A DNA stretch of 64,000 nt from Trogon surrucura. Lineage: Eukaryota > Chordata > Aves > Trogoniformes > Trogonidae. Shown here in pieces: positions 37,501 through 48,586 of this stretch. How positions within the stretch are numbered: the stretch's first letter is position 1; every line of letters starts with the position of its first letter. The DNA lies in contig CM036628.1 in NCBI GenBank assembly GCA_020746105.1, positions 1,498,001 to 1,562,000 on the forward strand, given 5' to 3'. The notes beneath the pieces were generated by a model. It saw nothing but the letters and a program-made list of their open reading frames with translations, was not told where the DNA came from and ran no database searches. The position numbers were made by a program, and so were the translations under genes.

Positions 37501-40500
37501 TTCGGTGGTGTTTTTTGGGTTTTTTTTCGAGACAAAAGAATAAGTAAGCAAACATATCTGCAAGAAGCTGAATGAAATAAGCAAAGGACTGGCTGAACAG
37601 ACTCGTGCAAGGCGTGAGAGTAGTTTTCTGACCTCACTCAGGCTAGTGCCTCGAAACCAGCCCATGGACATGCAGACCATCACGTTGCGGGCGAGCCTGG
37701 GGCGATGCTCTCTTTCCCTAGAAGCTGCACCCCTAGCAGCAGTTAATTCAAACTGAGACTTCCCCCCTGCTCAAAAGTTTCTGTTTCGATAACGTGCCAT
37801 TTTCCGACGAAAAATATTTTCATCCAGAAGTTCCCCACCCTGTTTGCTCACAGGCTGCCAAGGTTAATTTGTCTCTCGATCCCCAAGGGACTAGAGGACG
37901 TGTGTGCCTGACTGGACCGTGGAGAGAGGCACACCCAGCCATGGGTTGGCGGCTCCCCCCCCAGGATTAAGGCAGCTACCGTCGGCAACGCTACCGTCCG
38001 CGTGTGGGGAGGTACAGCTGGGGATGGACTACGTACCCTGGGAAGTGATGGATTTACTTCTGTTAGTGAGGGACCCATACGTACCCAGCACCTTGCCCGT
38101 CTTGGAGGGTTGCACATGCCTCCAAGGCATCCTATGTATCAGCTAAATAACAGCTGAATTCATGGGACACGCACTGGTTTATCCCAGAACTGCAAGGCGT
38201 ATTTGCAATGTCCTCCCTGTTTTCCCCCATCTCCTCTGGGAGCTTGAATTTACAGGACACGGAAAGCTGCCCATCCCAAAGGGCTCTAGGTCCTCTCAGG
38301 AAAACGATGAAGGGCTTGACACAGCACACTGCAATGAAAATCGATGGGCCTGCCGGCGTACTGTCCTTAAAGGTAGTCACCACCCTCCTCCTCTCCCTCC
38401 CGAAGATCACTAACACAGAAAAATGTCTTTCAATCCAGTGCTGTGCTCGGCTTGCCTCTCTTGCTGCGGGCAAGGCTCAGCTCTGGAAGCCGGAGCCAGC
38501 GCTCCGCAGCACAGAGCAGCACACGGCAGCGAATATCATCTATCCCCAGCCGAAAGGGCAGGAGCTGCTTCGGAGAACAACTCCATTTTGCAGAACATTC
38601 GGACAGCTACGTCTAGGTTAGACGCATTTCACCGTTGGCTAAGGCTAAACACAGCGGAGGATGCAATTCCAGGCCCCGCTCTGATCAACCACCGTTCCCT
38701 CTGCTGCACATCCTCAACACAGGCGAGGAGCAAGACAACACGATCCAGTTCCCAGCTCTGCTGTCGTGCTGGGCTGAAAAAAGGGAATAATTCACATAAT
38801 CCTCTATGTCAGGCCAGTGCCATAAAGGGTGGAAGATGTTCCAAGGGATGGCCCGGCAAGCTGCACGGTCAGTCTCTACTGCAGATAGTCTCTACTACAA
38901 TAGACTACACTTGATCCTACAAAACATAGGGTGCTTCATGGTGCACGAGGCTGTAGCCCTGATACTCTGCCCAAATTCTCACAGGTTTGTTGCTTTCCAC
39001 CCCAGTTGTCTAGTATTTCCACCAGACACGGCAGTCTTCACTTCCTTATTATTATTTTATTTAGCTGTGGTCATACTGATACAACTGCCAGGTGCTAAAA
39101 GCATTTCAGGAGGAAGTGAAATGAGCCTTTCTAGCCCTGCTTCAAGTCCCACAAGCACTGTGAGGCTAAGATATTTGTTAACATTCATAAAGAGTTTTGA
39201 GTTCCTCAGATGGAATAATTGCCACGGCAAAACAAGTTGTACTATTACGAAGAGGTTCTAGTCCAGTTAGCAAATCACTTTTCCCATCTGTATGAACAGA
39301 ACATGCTGTTGAGTCAGGGAAGCCTGCTAGGCTTTGGAAAAGCTCTAACAGGTTGCTACAGGCATATGAAGATGCTCAGGAACAAAATGTGCCGTTCTTA
39401 CAACTGTATTTTTGCTTTTGCGTGTTTTGAGGGAGAAAATAAAGAATTAAAAATAGTTCCCAGGACCATTTGGTCAGATTCTCACACTGAATTCTTTGTC
39501 AAACTACACACTATGGGCATTTAATCTCAACAAAAAGATCAATTAAGTTTAACAACAGAGAAAAGATTATCTGGGGCATAAATACAACATGATTTGCTAG
39601 GCACTGGTCAGTAAGCTCCAATGAGTTCTTGAACACCTTTCTGTACATCAAAAATAAACTACGGTTTTGTAAGTAAGCTAGAATTTTAATTCTTTGGTTA
39701 AGTTTGGTTAAGCTTGTTTTTTTCTTTGGTTAAGTTCGGTCATTATTGTAGCCATAACTATTTAGAAGTCCATTACTGCTACACAGATTTAGAACAAGTT
39801 GTATGTTCTAGAAACTAATTTTAGGCATAGAAAACACATTTGTCATCTTAAGAATGATCTGGGCATTTAGAAGAAAATTAGCACTAACTGGTGCTGTTGA
39901 GAAAAGCGTTCCTGATTCAACACCCTGCGCATGAGAAACGATGCTTCACGTTCATAAAAGTGGAAATATCCAAGGCTACTCTGCATTCAATGTATTGTTT
40001 GAATTTGGGACGTTTCCATCCCGGGTATCAACTCTGGTCTTCTGAAGTGTCCGTTTTCCTTGCGGGTTAACATGTGGGTTTGTAACTCACAGAACCATCC
40101 CCAGGTCTCACTTGGGTCTAGCCCAATTTAACGTAGCGCGCAGACTTGTTACGTGCATTAAGAATTCAGAAATGTACTAGAAAAAAAGGCAGGAAAATCT
40201 TCATAATGACCACACTTCGGTTTCACTAAGGCCCTGCTAACTTTCTCCTCTTCTTTCGAAAAGGAACTGAGCGAAGAACAAAAGAAAATACGCAAACAAC
40301 CCCGGACATTTAACCCCATCGCCTCATTCGTGGCATTATCGGGAGCTTCGACCTGTGCGGGCAGCTGCAGAGCTTCCACCACCCTCTCATTACCAGTCTA
40401 GCCTACTGGTTGGTGTCTGTTAAAAGCCATAGAACGGGTATCCGCATTGCAATAGCACAGAACAGCTCCCTCCTTGTCACCTGAAGCGTCCCTTCCCTGC

Positions 40501-41276
40501 AGTGGGGCATCTCCCAGGATGCCTGGCACTACTGAAGAACAGTTTCGAACCCTTGCAGCTGGCCCAGGAGGCAGCTGCAGCTGAAGGAACAGCCCTGACC
40601 CAGGGAAAGACTGTGCCCTCCCGCGGCAGAGGCGACAGGGGGAGCATCTGCGTGTCCCCTGCCCAAAGCGCTGTGTCCCCTCACCACCGCGGGGGTGCTC
40701 GCCCCTGCGAAATCCTGCCTGGCGTGCCAAGAGCCGAGGCAGGTGGGCAGGCTGGAAACCTTGCCGTGTGGGTGGATCTATCTACACCCAAGTGCCAGGA
40801 GATAATGTTCAGGTGACACAGAAGCAGCTGCTCTGGGAAAGCTGTGATTGATCAGGCAGGCGGCTGCGCTACACAAATAATAACACCGTTTGGGTGGCCT
40901 GAGATAGCCTATTTAAACAAGAAACTTTTCTCTGTGCCCCAAGAACAGGGGATGCTCAGTGGCGGCTGCCGCAGCGGGGCAGGGAGGACGGAGGAGACAT
41001 TCCAGCATCAAAAGAATCCCAAACTGCTAAATAACCAGGAGAAAGGCAGTGCTCCTACGAGAGAGTCTGCTTCTCAAGTGCTGTCCCTCTGCATTCCCCT
41101 TCCCCGTGCCCTGGAGCCGGAGGGGGGGGGACACCTTTCTGCCTTCGGGAGAAGTGGGGACAGGACCTGGGGAGGATGTTGCCACCTGATGCTCGCGCAG
41201 CTCCGGCTTGGCAGGGACAGGCGATGCTGGGAGGCAGCGGGGGACAACTCGGCTCATTCCTTTGCCCCATCTCAGG

Positions 41277-41297
41277 CAGCAGCAGCAGCAGCAACAG
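41277..41297 (+). repeat. Short CAG/CAA run
   Basis: Five CAG units, one CAA and one CAG follow each other upstream of the candidate promoter of the 42.2-kb exon. The run is interrupted and short. In no frame does it belong to a recognisable protein. Confidence 0.85.
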
Positions 41298-41386
41298 GAA
41301 ATCCAGGAGCTCTGTGAAATGACAGGGAGGGAGAGAGAGAGTGAAGTCCCCTTCTTGCCTCGGCTGGTGACGTCTCTCCTTCCTCC

Positions 41387-41405
41387 TTTTTTTTTTTTTT
41401 TTTTT
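41387..41405. repeat. Poly-T run (19)
   Basis: Nineteen T residues lie 7 bases upstream of a TATA-like box. Homopolymer dA:dT tracts tend to exclude nucleosomes, which would suit a promoter, but they are common elsewhere in the window. Confidence 0.95.
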
Positions 41406-41412
41406 CCTGTCC

Positions 41413-41420
41413 CTATAAAG
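41413..41420 (+). promoter_or_regulatory. TATA-like box, candidate promoter
   Basis: CTATAAAG is followed about 25-35 bases later by a plausible start region (about 41440-41455). The DNA from about 41460 to 42330 is GC-rich, with several CpG groups (for example 41560-41580 and 42170-42215). Transcription from here would give a leader of about 770 nt before the ATG at 42215. The start site is inferred only from motif spacing; a TATA-less start inside the CpG-rich part is equally possible. Confidence 0.35.
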
Positions 41421-41521
41421 AATCTCGGGCTCGCATCAAACTTCCCAGCGACAGCAAACTAAACGGAGAGGGGCGAGGGAAAAGGGAGAGACAGAGAAGC
41501 ACCTAAAGGGGGGCTCTGGCC

Positions 41522-41587
41522 ATGCCCAAGCGCCAGCGGCTGCCGGCTGCCCGCCCCGGGCGCTGCGGGGTGCCCACCGGCAGGTAG
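41522..41587 (+). other. Upstream ORF in candidate leader (21 codons)
   Basis: An ATG with G at -3 opens a 21-codon frame (MPKRQRLPAARPG...) ending at TAG 41585-41587. If transcription begins near 41445, this would be the first AUG met by ribosomes and would reduce translation of the main frame. Two further tiny uORFs follow at 42023-42034 and 42035-42052. The end of the frame overlaps GGCAG/GTAGCC, a possible weak splice donor, so an alternative first exon is conceivable. All of this depends on the unproven start site. Confidence 0.35.
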
Positions 41588-42214
41588 CCAGGCTGGGGGA
41601 CGTGGAAGCTCCTTCTCGCCCTGCCTCGCAAAACTCGCTGAAGTTGGGAGAGATTTGTTCTTCCTCCTGATCCCCGCAGCAGCAGCACCTGCACCCTCCC
41701 TGGATAAATACATCTAAGAGGAGGGCTTTTCGGCTCAGCCACCTTATCCCAAACTCCAGGCGAAGCGACTCACTGACTGGAGGAAACTTTTTGCCAAACT
41801 TTTTCTGGTGCTTTGCTCCGCTTTTTTAACCCCTTGAGTTACTCTGCACAACCCAGACGGGCTGGGGAGCCCTCTCTTCTCAGGCAGAGCTACACTCCCC
41901 CGCAAATTAGAAAAGCAGGGGGAAACAAGGAATAAAGTTACTGTGAAAAAGTGGGGGGGGGAGGAACCTAAAATCTCGCACTTTGAGAAGAAAGGGGAGA
42001 AAACAAAATCTGCAGCCCAAGGATGAAGCAGTGAATGGAAAGAACAATTTAACTGGAATCAACAAGTGGGAACTTCTGCACGCCTTGTTCTTCCCCTCCC
42101 TTCTCGCTCCAGCCCGCAGGCTTTCAGAAACTGGGTTGCTTGGAAAAGAAAACTTTGTCGCCGTTGGCGGATCTCTCCTGCCGCGCTCCGCAAGGGATCT
42201 AGCGGCCACCGGCG

Positions 42215-42278
42215 ATGGTCCCCAGGCTGAGCCCAGCCCTGGCTGTCTACGCCCTTCAGGGGCTGCTCCTGATGCACG
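42215..42278 (+). CDS. First coding exon of an unidentified gene, signal peptide
   Basis: This is the only credible protein-coding exon I find. The ATG has a good Kozak context (G at -3, G at +4). It is followed by 21 codons, MVPRLSPALAVYALQGLLLM then H: one basic residue, then a hydrophobic stretch of about 16 residues, typical of a secretory signal peptide. The exon ends at CACG/GTAAGA, a good match to the vertebrate donor, leaving one base of the next codon (phase 1). Phase-1 introns directly after the signal peptide are common in genes for extracellular and cell-adhesion proteins with Ig or other modular domains. The gene would encode a secreted or type I membrane or GPI-linked protein. 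I do not recognise the gene from this short piece, and no second exon is visible before the window ends. Confidence 0.65.
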
Positions 42279-44956
42279 GTAAGACCCGCTCACACGATGC
42301 TCCCCCCGCGCCGGGAGCGCTCGGGTCGGTGGGGGGGGGAATGAGGGGGTGAGAGGTGCGACTGCATCCCCCTCCTCAGCCCAGATGCTACGTTAGTCTC
42401 CCTTCCCCAGCAATTATTTTACCCAAAGGTACTCTTCCCTCTGCCCTCCCCCTCTCAGGAGTTACTCCCAATTTTGGCCGGTATCAGAAAAGCCAAGAGG
42501 CAGGTTAATGAGATTTAAAAGAGGTTTTTCCATGCGCCGCGTGACTTTTCATTATCTCATTAAGCACAAGGATTACCATGCTACTCATTCATGACGCTGC
42601 AAATTGTGAAAAGCAGACGGTCTGTTCTTTACTGGGGAATTCCTTCTGACAGTAATGACGATATTTTATATTTTTTGGGGTGGGTAGTGAATGTATTTCA
42701 CAGCACGAGGCTGTCGCTTCTTTAGCATAATCCTCTCAGATTGAATACCAATAGGATAGCTTCTGGAAACACCGTGAAGCATCACTGTCCTTGATTTTCT
42801 TGGATTCATTCAGGGATGCAGTGTATTCCTTCTGACTGGCAAGCACTAGCCCCACTGAATTTCACAAACCCCCTGCAGCACCTTCCCCACGGTCCCCTAA
42901 ACAGCAAATAGCTACGCCTGAGATTGTTTTCCATAGGTCTTGTCCAGCTTTTCCAGAAAAACCTGAAAGGTTTACAGGTAGAAAGGAGCCCCTCAACCCC
43001 AGAAACCCTTGTGACCTGTGGCAGCGGGTTAACCCCGGCGAAGGCAGCCCCGAGCCACGTCGGACACCAGCACCCGCACCCGGCGTCGGGAGCTCCGCAG
43101 CCCCCTGAGAATTCCCCCCCCTGGGCTGGCACGTGAGGGAGCGGCCAGCCGCAAGGCTCTGCTGGCTTTCATGTCTCAATAGTCTGGAGAAGTTGCCTGC
43201 AGAAGGCACGTTACCAAAAACTCAGTGTGATTTTCACAAACCGTCGCAGACTTTCACGGATCAGAGAGAGATAACGACAAGTATTTGGCGTAAGGGAGAA
43301 AGTGGCGTCTTGCCACAAGTGTTCCTGAGGAGGTGGGTGAAAAGCCTGCCTAGAGATGCTACCCACACCTCAGGGCTGACGTGGGTCCCTCCTTAACAGG
43401 TGCTTTCCTCATAGCTCTGGTCCTAATAACTTACGAATCGGGTCCAGACTCACTTTCACTTCTGTGCCAGGCACAGGAAGGCGGTATCTGCGGCTGAGCA
43501 AGGAAGGCGGGCGCATCCCCAACTGTCCCTGCAGGCAAAGGCTGATGATGGATTTGGAAGCCGCATTATGGATGTCAGACCTTTGTCCATCATTAGGCAA
43601 AGACAGTACGTTAGCACAGGCTCTGTGTGCCCTAATTAGGCTGGAAGCCAAACTGAAACAGGGCCAGGAAGCCGGAGGATTCTGGACAGGACTGATGTTA
43701 TTGAGGTATTAACTCCTCAGCCACCTTCCCCTCAAAGTTTGTCTCCAGCAGTGCATTCAAGGGCACTTGGTTTGACCTCCCAAGGCGCAGGAGGCACAGA
43801 TCTATCCTGCAGGTTAAACCTTCTCAAGGATCTCTGTGCTCAAAATAAGGCAGATCTGCATTGAGGAGGCTGATTCAAATCCAGAGGATTTCCTCTGCAA
43901 TGCAGGTCAAAGATTTTGCTGCGCTGAAAGACATTTGGTCCCTGAGGTGCCAGAGGACAGGAGTTAACCACAGCCACATATACGGTTCCTCCAGAGCAAA
44001 GGAGGGTCTCCTCTAGAGAACTCCAAACTTATTTGGTGTTTTCAGTCCTTGTGGGTGTTTATCAGGGGGGAAAGACCACGCAAAGGTCGCTCACCTTATC
44101 ATAAACCACGGCTTCTAAATATTTCGTGCATCCTTAAGTTTCCTGAGACGGTTCTACGAGTATCATTAAATTTCCACTTTCTTTTTGCATATTACACAGC
44201 TTATGTTCAGCTCCTTGGAGTACTAGTTAGAGTCTTTCTGCTCATAACTTCTGATGTAGTAATTATTGTTCAGATGCCAATGGCTGGCACATGTTTTAGG
44301 TATGGAGTTGGTTAGAAACCAGCCCTTTAAAAACCAATCTGCTCAGAATGTTTTACACTAGCAACACCTTATGTCTCGCACGAAAAATCGAATGTCTTTT
44401 ACCCCCTGACATCACCATCAAAAAGTTTGCAACATATGAGCAATCCAAACCACTTTCCAGGTGCTGGAGTAAACTCAGTAATTTAATACTGGAAAACTAA
44501 TAAGATTTCAAGAATAAAAATTAAGTCCTGCCCGATCTCTTGGAAGCTAAAGCGAGGCGGAAATCGAAACTTTGGTTTGTTTCACTTTGCAAACTCTCCT
44601 ACAAAGAGAATATACTAGGATGGGCATTTAGCTTGCTAACATACCCGCTGCCATTCTGTCCCGCAGCAGCAGCTGAGGCAAAAGCTCCAGGAGCTCACAC
44701 TCCTCCTGGTTTTCCGACCAGGATGCTGGTGGCGCGCAGCCGGCCGGGCGCAGCGACGCGCCCTTGCAAAGTCAGAAGCATTAAGGGTTTGCTTTCGCTT
44801 TTCTCTGAGGCGGTCAGTGCTGGAAAGTTGAGGATTGGAAAGCTGACAACACGGGCTGTCGATCGGTTCGAGCGAACCAAAAATGTGTCTCTTAATTGAC
44901 GTTATTCCTAAACGTTTGCTTTGCTGTGGGAAAATGTTATAAAAAGCAGAGAAGGC

Positions 44957-44982
44957 TTTTTTTTTTTTTTTTTTTCTTTTTT
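44957..44982. repeat. Poly-T tract
   Basis: Nineteen T, one C and six T. It is a homopolymer tract with no exon beside it. Confidence 0.9.
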
Positions 44983-45870
44983 AAGATTGTGATATATGAG
45001 CCTCTTGCCTGAAGCTGCCACATTCAAAAGCAACTGGAAATCTCTTAACACTAATTCATCCATTTAAGGCAAGGAAAAAAATGTCAAGTATTTCTGAATA
45101 CTCCCTGAACTTCTAAAAAACAGCATCGTACCCAAAAGAAAACTGGGCATAAAAACCAGACTGTTTGTTGAAGGTTTCTGTTAGAAGAACTTAATGATAT
45201 TTTCTTTAAAAAAATTTTTAAAAATATTTCTCTCTGCGCATTTCCCCATTGGTCTGCTGACACACATCAATCTAAATAAGAGCGACGAGGTACACTCGAG
45301 TTATCTCTGTCCTTCCATCCACGTTCATTTCATGAGCAAGTATTTGCACAGAGCAACAGCTCAACCTACTTCGGTGTGAAGTAATATATCAAATCGGGCT
45401 GAACACAGAATATTTGTGTCCCCAGTAGGTTTATGCACAAGGGCAAAACTTTTCCGACCACCACGAGGGATTTCTCAGGTACACCCAGCGGTAGGCGATC
45501 CCTGTTCTTCTCCAGTTTGTCTTCCAAATTGCCGCTGCGGTTTGAAGGGGGGTGACGATGTGCCCTACGCCGTGCGCGTTCGGGGATGAAACACTTCTCT
45601 CACTTCCAAAGACGTTTGCAAAGTATGTGCAGGAAGGGTCACTCGATCGTCAGCGAAGGGCAGGAGGAACAAAGGCGCCGCTTTCAGTTTACGCTGCAAA
45701 AACAGGTTTTGGGGGGGGGTAGCGACGGCAACCTGCATTTTTAAAAATTATGCAGGAAATTTCCAGGAGGCAGTGTTCGACTTCCAAAGCGAGTATGGGA
45801 AGGACACAGAAGCTTCGCCCTACCCAGCTTCACATGCTTGGTTTGATATTTCCTCTCATTTGCCTTGCTC

Positions 45871-45900
45871 TTTTTTTTTTTTTTTTTTTTGTGTGTGTGT
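45871..45900. repeat. T(20)(GT)5 compound microsatellite
   Basis: Twenty T residues run straight into five GT dinucleotides. It is likely length-variable between individuals. Confidence 0.95.
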
Positions 45901-47713
45901 CTAAACCAGCCTGATGTCACTGGAATTAGGAGTGGAAGTAATTAAAAGATGTTTGGAATATCTAAACAACAGCTACAACTGTCCCTAGTGTTCTTCCTCA
46001 GATGACTGAGAGGACATGAAGGCTTCTGAGTGCCAACCAAGACATTCCTGTCCCTCCAGTCCTCACCTGAGGGCAGAGCATCACACTGTCCCCAGTCGCA
46101 ACCACTCAAAAAATTGGCCACCTAAATAAGCTGGCAGAGAATACGAGTAACAGAGAACTGATCTCCCCACCAAGTTAGGCGCTTGAATTTTTCTTTTTAA
46201 GGCCACAGAGAAAACAGCAGAAGCTGCCAAAATCAACCAGCCAAGGTTATTATCTGGAAATGGCATTTAAGCTTGAAGCTTGCCCCAGGGAGCAGAACTT
46301 GAGGAGCAGAGAGCTTGCAATCATCAGAAGCAAGGGAAGATCAGAACAAATCACGTGGAGCAAGGTTTTCTGTACGAGAGGTGTGACCTTGGAGGATTGT
46401 CTGGGAGCCACCTCCTCCAGCGGGGAAGGAGGAAGGCTCAGAGAAGGTTGGCAGTCTGAGCAGAGCCGACGGCTGCCAGCTTTGTGCTAATTTCTCGGAG
46501 TGCTGAATGCACTCGGGGTGGGGGATGAACCCCAGGTCCCACCAGAAATTCAGAACCGAAAGAGGCAAATCTTGTGATTGCCTTTACCAGCTGGCCCTAA
46601 CTCCTTGCTTTCGCCAATAACCAGCCCCACCGTAGCTGAAACAGGGCTCACAGCACGTGCAGCCGTCAACGCAAATGTTCACTTCTGTACTAAGCTGTTA
46701 CTAAGAGCACAGCTATGCGCTCTGACGGCTAGTGAGTAAGTCTGTGGGCTGCTTCTGAGGCAGCCCAATGCCCTCCTCTCCAAATACTTGGATTAGTCTG
46801 TCTCTACAGCACATACTTTTTGTCCTCATCCTACATCTCTCTCCAGCTCTCCCCCCTCCCCTTTCCTGGATGTCTCCTAAATTCCCCTCAGGGCTCAGGA
46901 TTCCTTGAATTTTTACATTAGAAGGAGCCAAGAGGAATTTCTCAGCCTTTCCCAGAACAGGAGTCTGCACAGTCTCTCTTCCCCGCACCAAAAAAGGAAT
47001 CCTGCCTCTAAAATCGTGCCCGGTGCAGAGATTTTGGTGAGCCAAAGCGGGCTCACCTGAGACCTGCAGCTGAATCTCTTGCTTTCCGCAAGAAGATGCG
47101 CTAAGTCTACCTGCCGGGGGGGGATTTTATAAGAAGGAATTTTTGCAAACCTTCCCTCCCCGATAGCTACAAATGCAGGAGTCGGCGCTAGCGTGTGGCG
47201 CACGTGTAAGCAGCGATCAGGGGTTTTGTTGTGGCTTAAATAAAGCTTTTAGCACCGAGGAGTCCTTGACATTACTGAGCTGGAAGGAAAGAATCTCGTC
47301 TAACCCTTCGAACGAAGAAAGGCTGAACAAGCCGGTTTCCCTCTGTGCCCTGCGGCGAACGGCAAAAGCATATGGTCCCCAAGATTTCAGAATTCAGCCA
47401 AAAAACTAAACTCAGGCCTAGAATGTAAAGGAAATATAGGGACGGGCCTTCTATTTTCAGATCACTTGCCTTTGTCTTCTGCGTTTCCACATAGGTTTCC
47501 TTAGATCTTCCTGTGTTTTTCTGAACTGTGGGAACACGATTGCCAAGGAAGTAGAGAGGGGAGTTTTCAGCCCTGTCGGGATTGTTCTTGATTTGAGGGT
47601 CAAGGAAGCTTGACCTAGTCATTACCTGTTCCATTTTTCACAAAATCGCCATGAATTTAAAACACCTCAGCCAAAATGTTTGCTTCCTCAGAGCCCCCAG
47701 CTCAGAAGCTGCC

Positions 47714-47990
47714 CTCACAGAATCACAGAATCACAGAATGTCAGAGGTTGGAAGGGACCTTAAAGATCATCTAGTCCAACCTCCCTGCCAGAGCAGGATC
47801 ACCTACAGCAGAGCGCACAGGAACGCGGCCAGGCGGGTTTTGAATGTCTCCAAAGAAGGAGATTCCACAACCTCCCTGGGCAGCCGGTGCCAGTGCTCGG
47901 TCACCCTCACAGTAAAAAAGTTTTTCCTCATATTTTTCTGGAACCTCCTGTGTTCCAGCTTCCACCCATTGCCCCTTGTCTTGTCAGCGG
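47714..47990 (-). mobile_element. CR1 LINE, 5'-truncated copy, same subfamily as 19.5 kb
   Basis: The minus-strand element ends at 47714 with three CACAGAAT tail units and the GGTTGGACTAGATGATC block. Translated on its own strand it gives [20 protein letters not shown], then [19 protein letters not shown] and [17 protein letters not shown] before the stop, without a frameshift. Sequence and length of the terminal 280 bases closely parallel the copy at 19462. The retained frame and tail suggest a comparatively young insertion. Only the extreme C-terminus of ORF2 remains. Confidence 0.95.
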
Positions 47991-48344
47991 GCCCTCCTCG
48001 GATTCTTCCTCGCAGATACGCTGAGGCCGGTTTGCAGGAAAAGCACCAACCACCGCGGGGCTACTTTGCCTGTTCCTCCATAGCTGCGAGTAAAACGGGA
48101 CTGCTCGGAGGGATACTCCGCAGAAACACAGCGGAGGAGCTATTCTGTAAGGCATTCGTCCTGTTTGCTGTTACCTGAACTCAGAGCTGAACGCAATGAT
48201 TTAGGAGTTAAAGCAATGTCCCTAGAAGCCTGCATTGGGTGAGCATGGGGCCTCCCAGAATCCCAGTTCTGATCCCTGAGTCCCTCACAGCTACTGAGAA
48301 GGGCTCCCTTTGGTCCTTTGTAGCCATAAGGATCAGCTAAGTCG
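47991..48344. other. Spacer between divergent CR1 copies
   Basis: About 350 bases separate the 5'-truncated ends of two CR1 fragments of opposite orientation. I recognise no element or exon in it. Confidence 0.6.
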
Positions 48345-48586
48345 AAGGAGAATAGATTTAGATTAGATCTTAGGAAGAAATTCTTCAGTGCGAGGGTGGC
48401 AAGACTTTGGAATAAATTGCCCAGAGAGGCTGTGGCTGCCCCCTCCCTGGAGGTGTTCAAGGCCAGGTTGGACAGAGCCTTGAGCAGCCTGATCTAGTTG
48501 AGAGGCATCCCTGCCCGTGACAGGGAGGTTGGATTAGATGATCTCGAAGGTTCCTTCCAGCCTAGGCCATTCTGTGATTCTGTGAT
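48345..48586 (+). mobile_element. CR1 LINE, 5'-truncated copy, plus orientation
   Basis: It reads on plus and ends at 48586 with TTCTGTGATTCTGTGAT after GGTTGGATTAGATGATCTCG. Its frame gives FRLDLRKKFFSARVARLWNK, then LPREAVAAPSLEVFKARLDR up to a TAG stop, the same subfamily as the copy at 27.4 kb. About 240 bases remain. It lies back to back with the 47.7-kb copy. Confidence 0.93.

Larger units (their letters stand above)
27763..41386. other. Non-coding, no gene recognised
   Basis: No coding exon is seen in these 13.6 kb. Contents I can name are a two-copy 16-bp direct repeat at 27923-27954, a three-copy 31-bp tandem repeat at 30396-30488, a T-arm-like hairpin at 33208-33224, MIR-like relics at 33985-34113 and 34405-34500, and three TTTGGTTAAG copies at about 39690-39735. 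GC content rises from about 40.5 kb towards the gene start at 42.2 kb, and a CAG run lies at 41277-41297. Long open frames (for example 38423-38914) show no family resemblance. Confidence 0.5.
42279..47713 (+). other. Presumed intron 1, proximal part
   Basis: It begins with GTAAGA and runs G-rich for the first 90 bases (GGTGGGGGGGGAATGAGGGGG near 42330), as first introns of vertebrate genes often do. Simple repeats occur at 44957-44982 and 45871-45900. I see no acceptor-plus-open-frame pair that encodes a recognisable extracellular domain in phase. If the exon call is wrong, this is intergenic DNA. Confidence 0.5.

Noticed and set aside
38423-38914. 163-codon plus frame
   Set aside because: It overlaps other frames on both strands, has no family resemblance, and its composition follows local GC.
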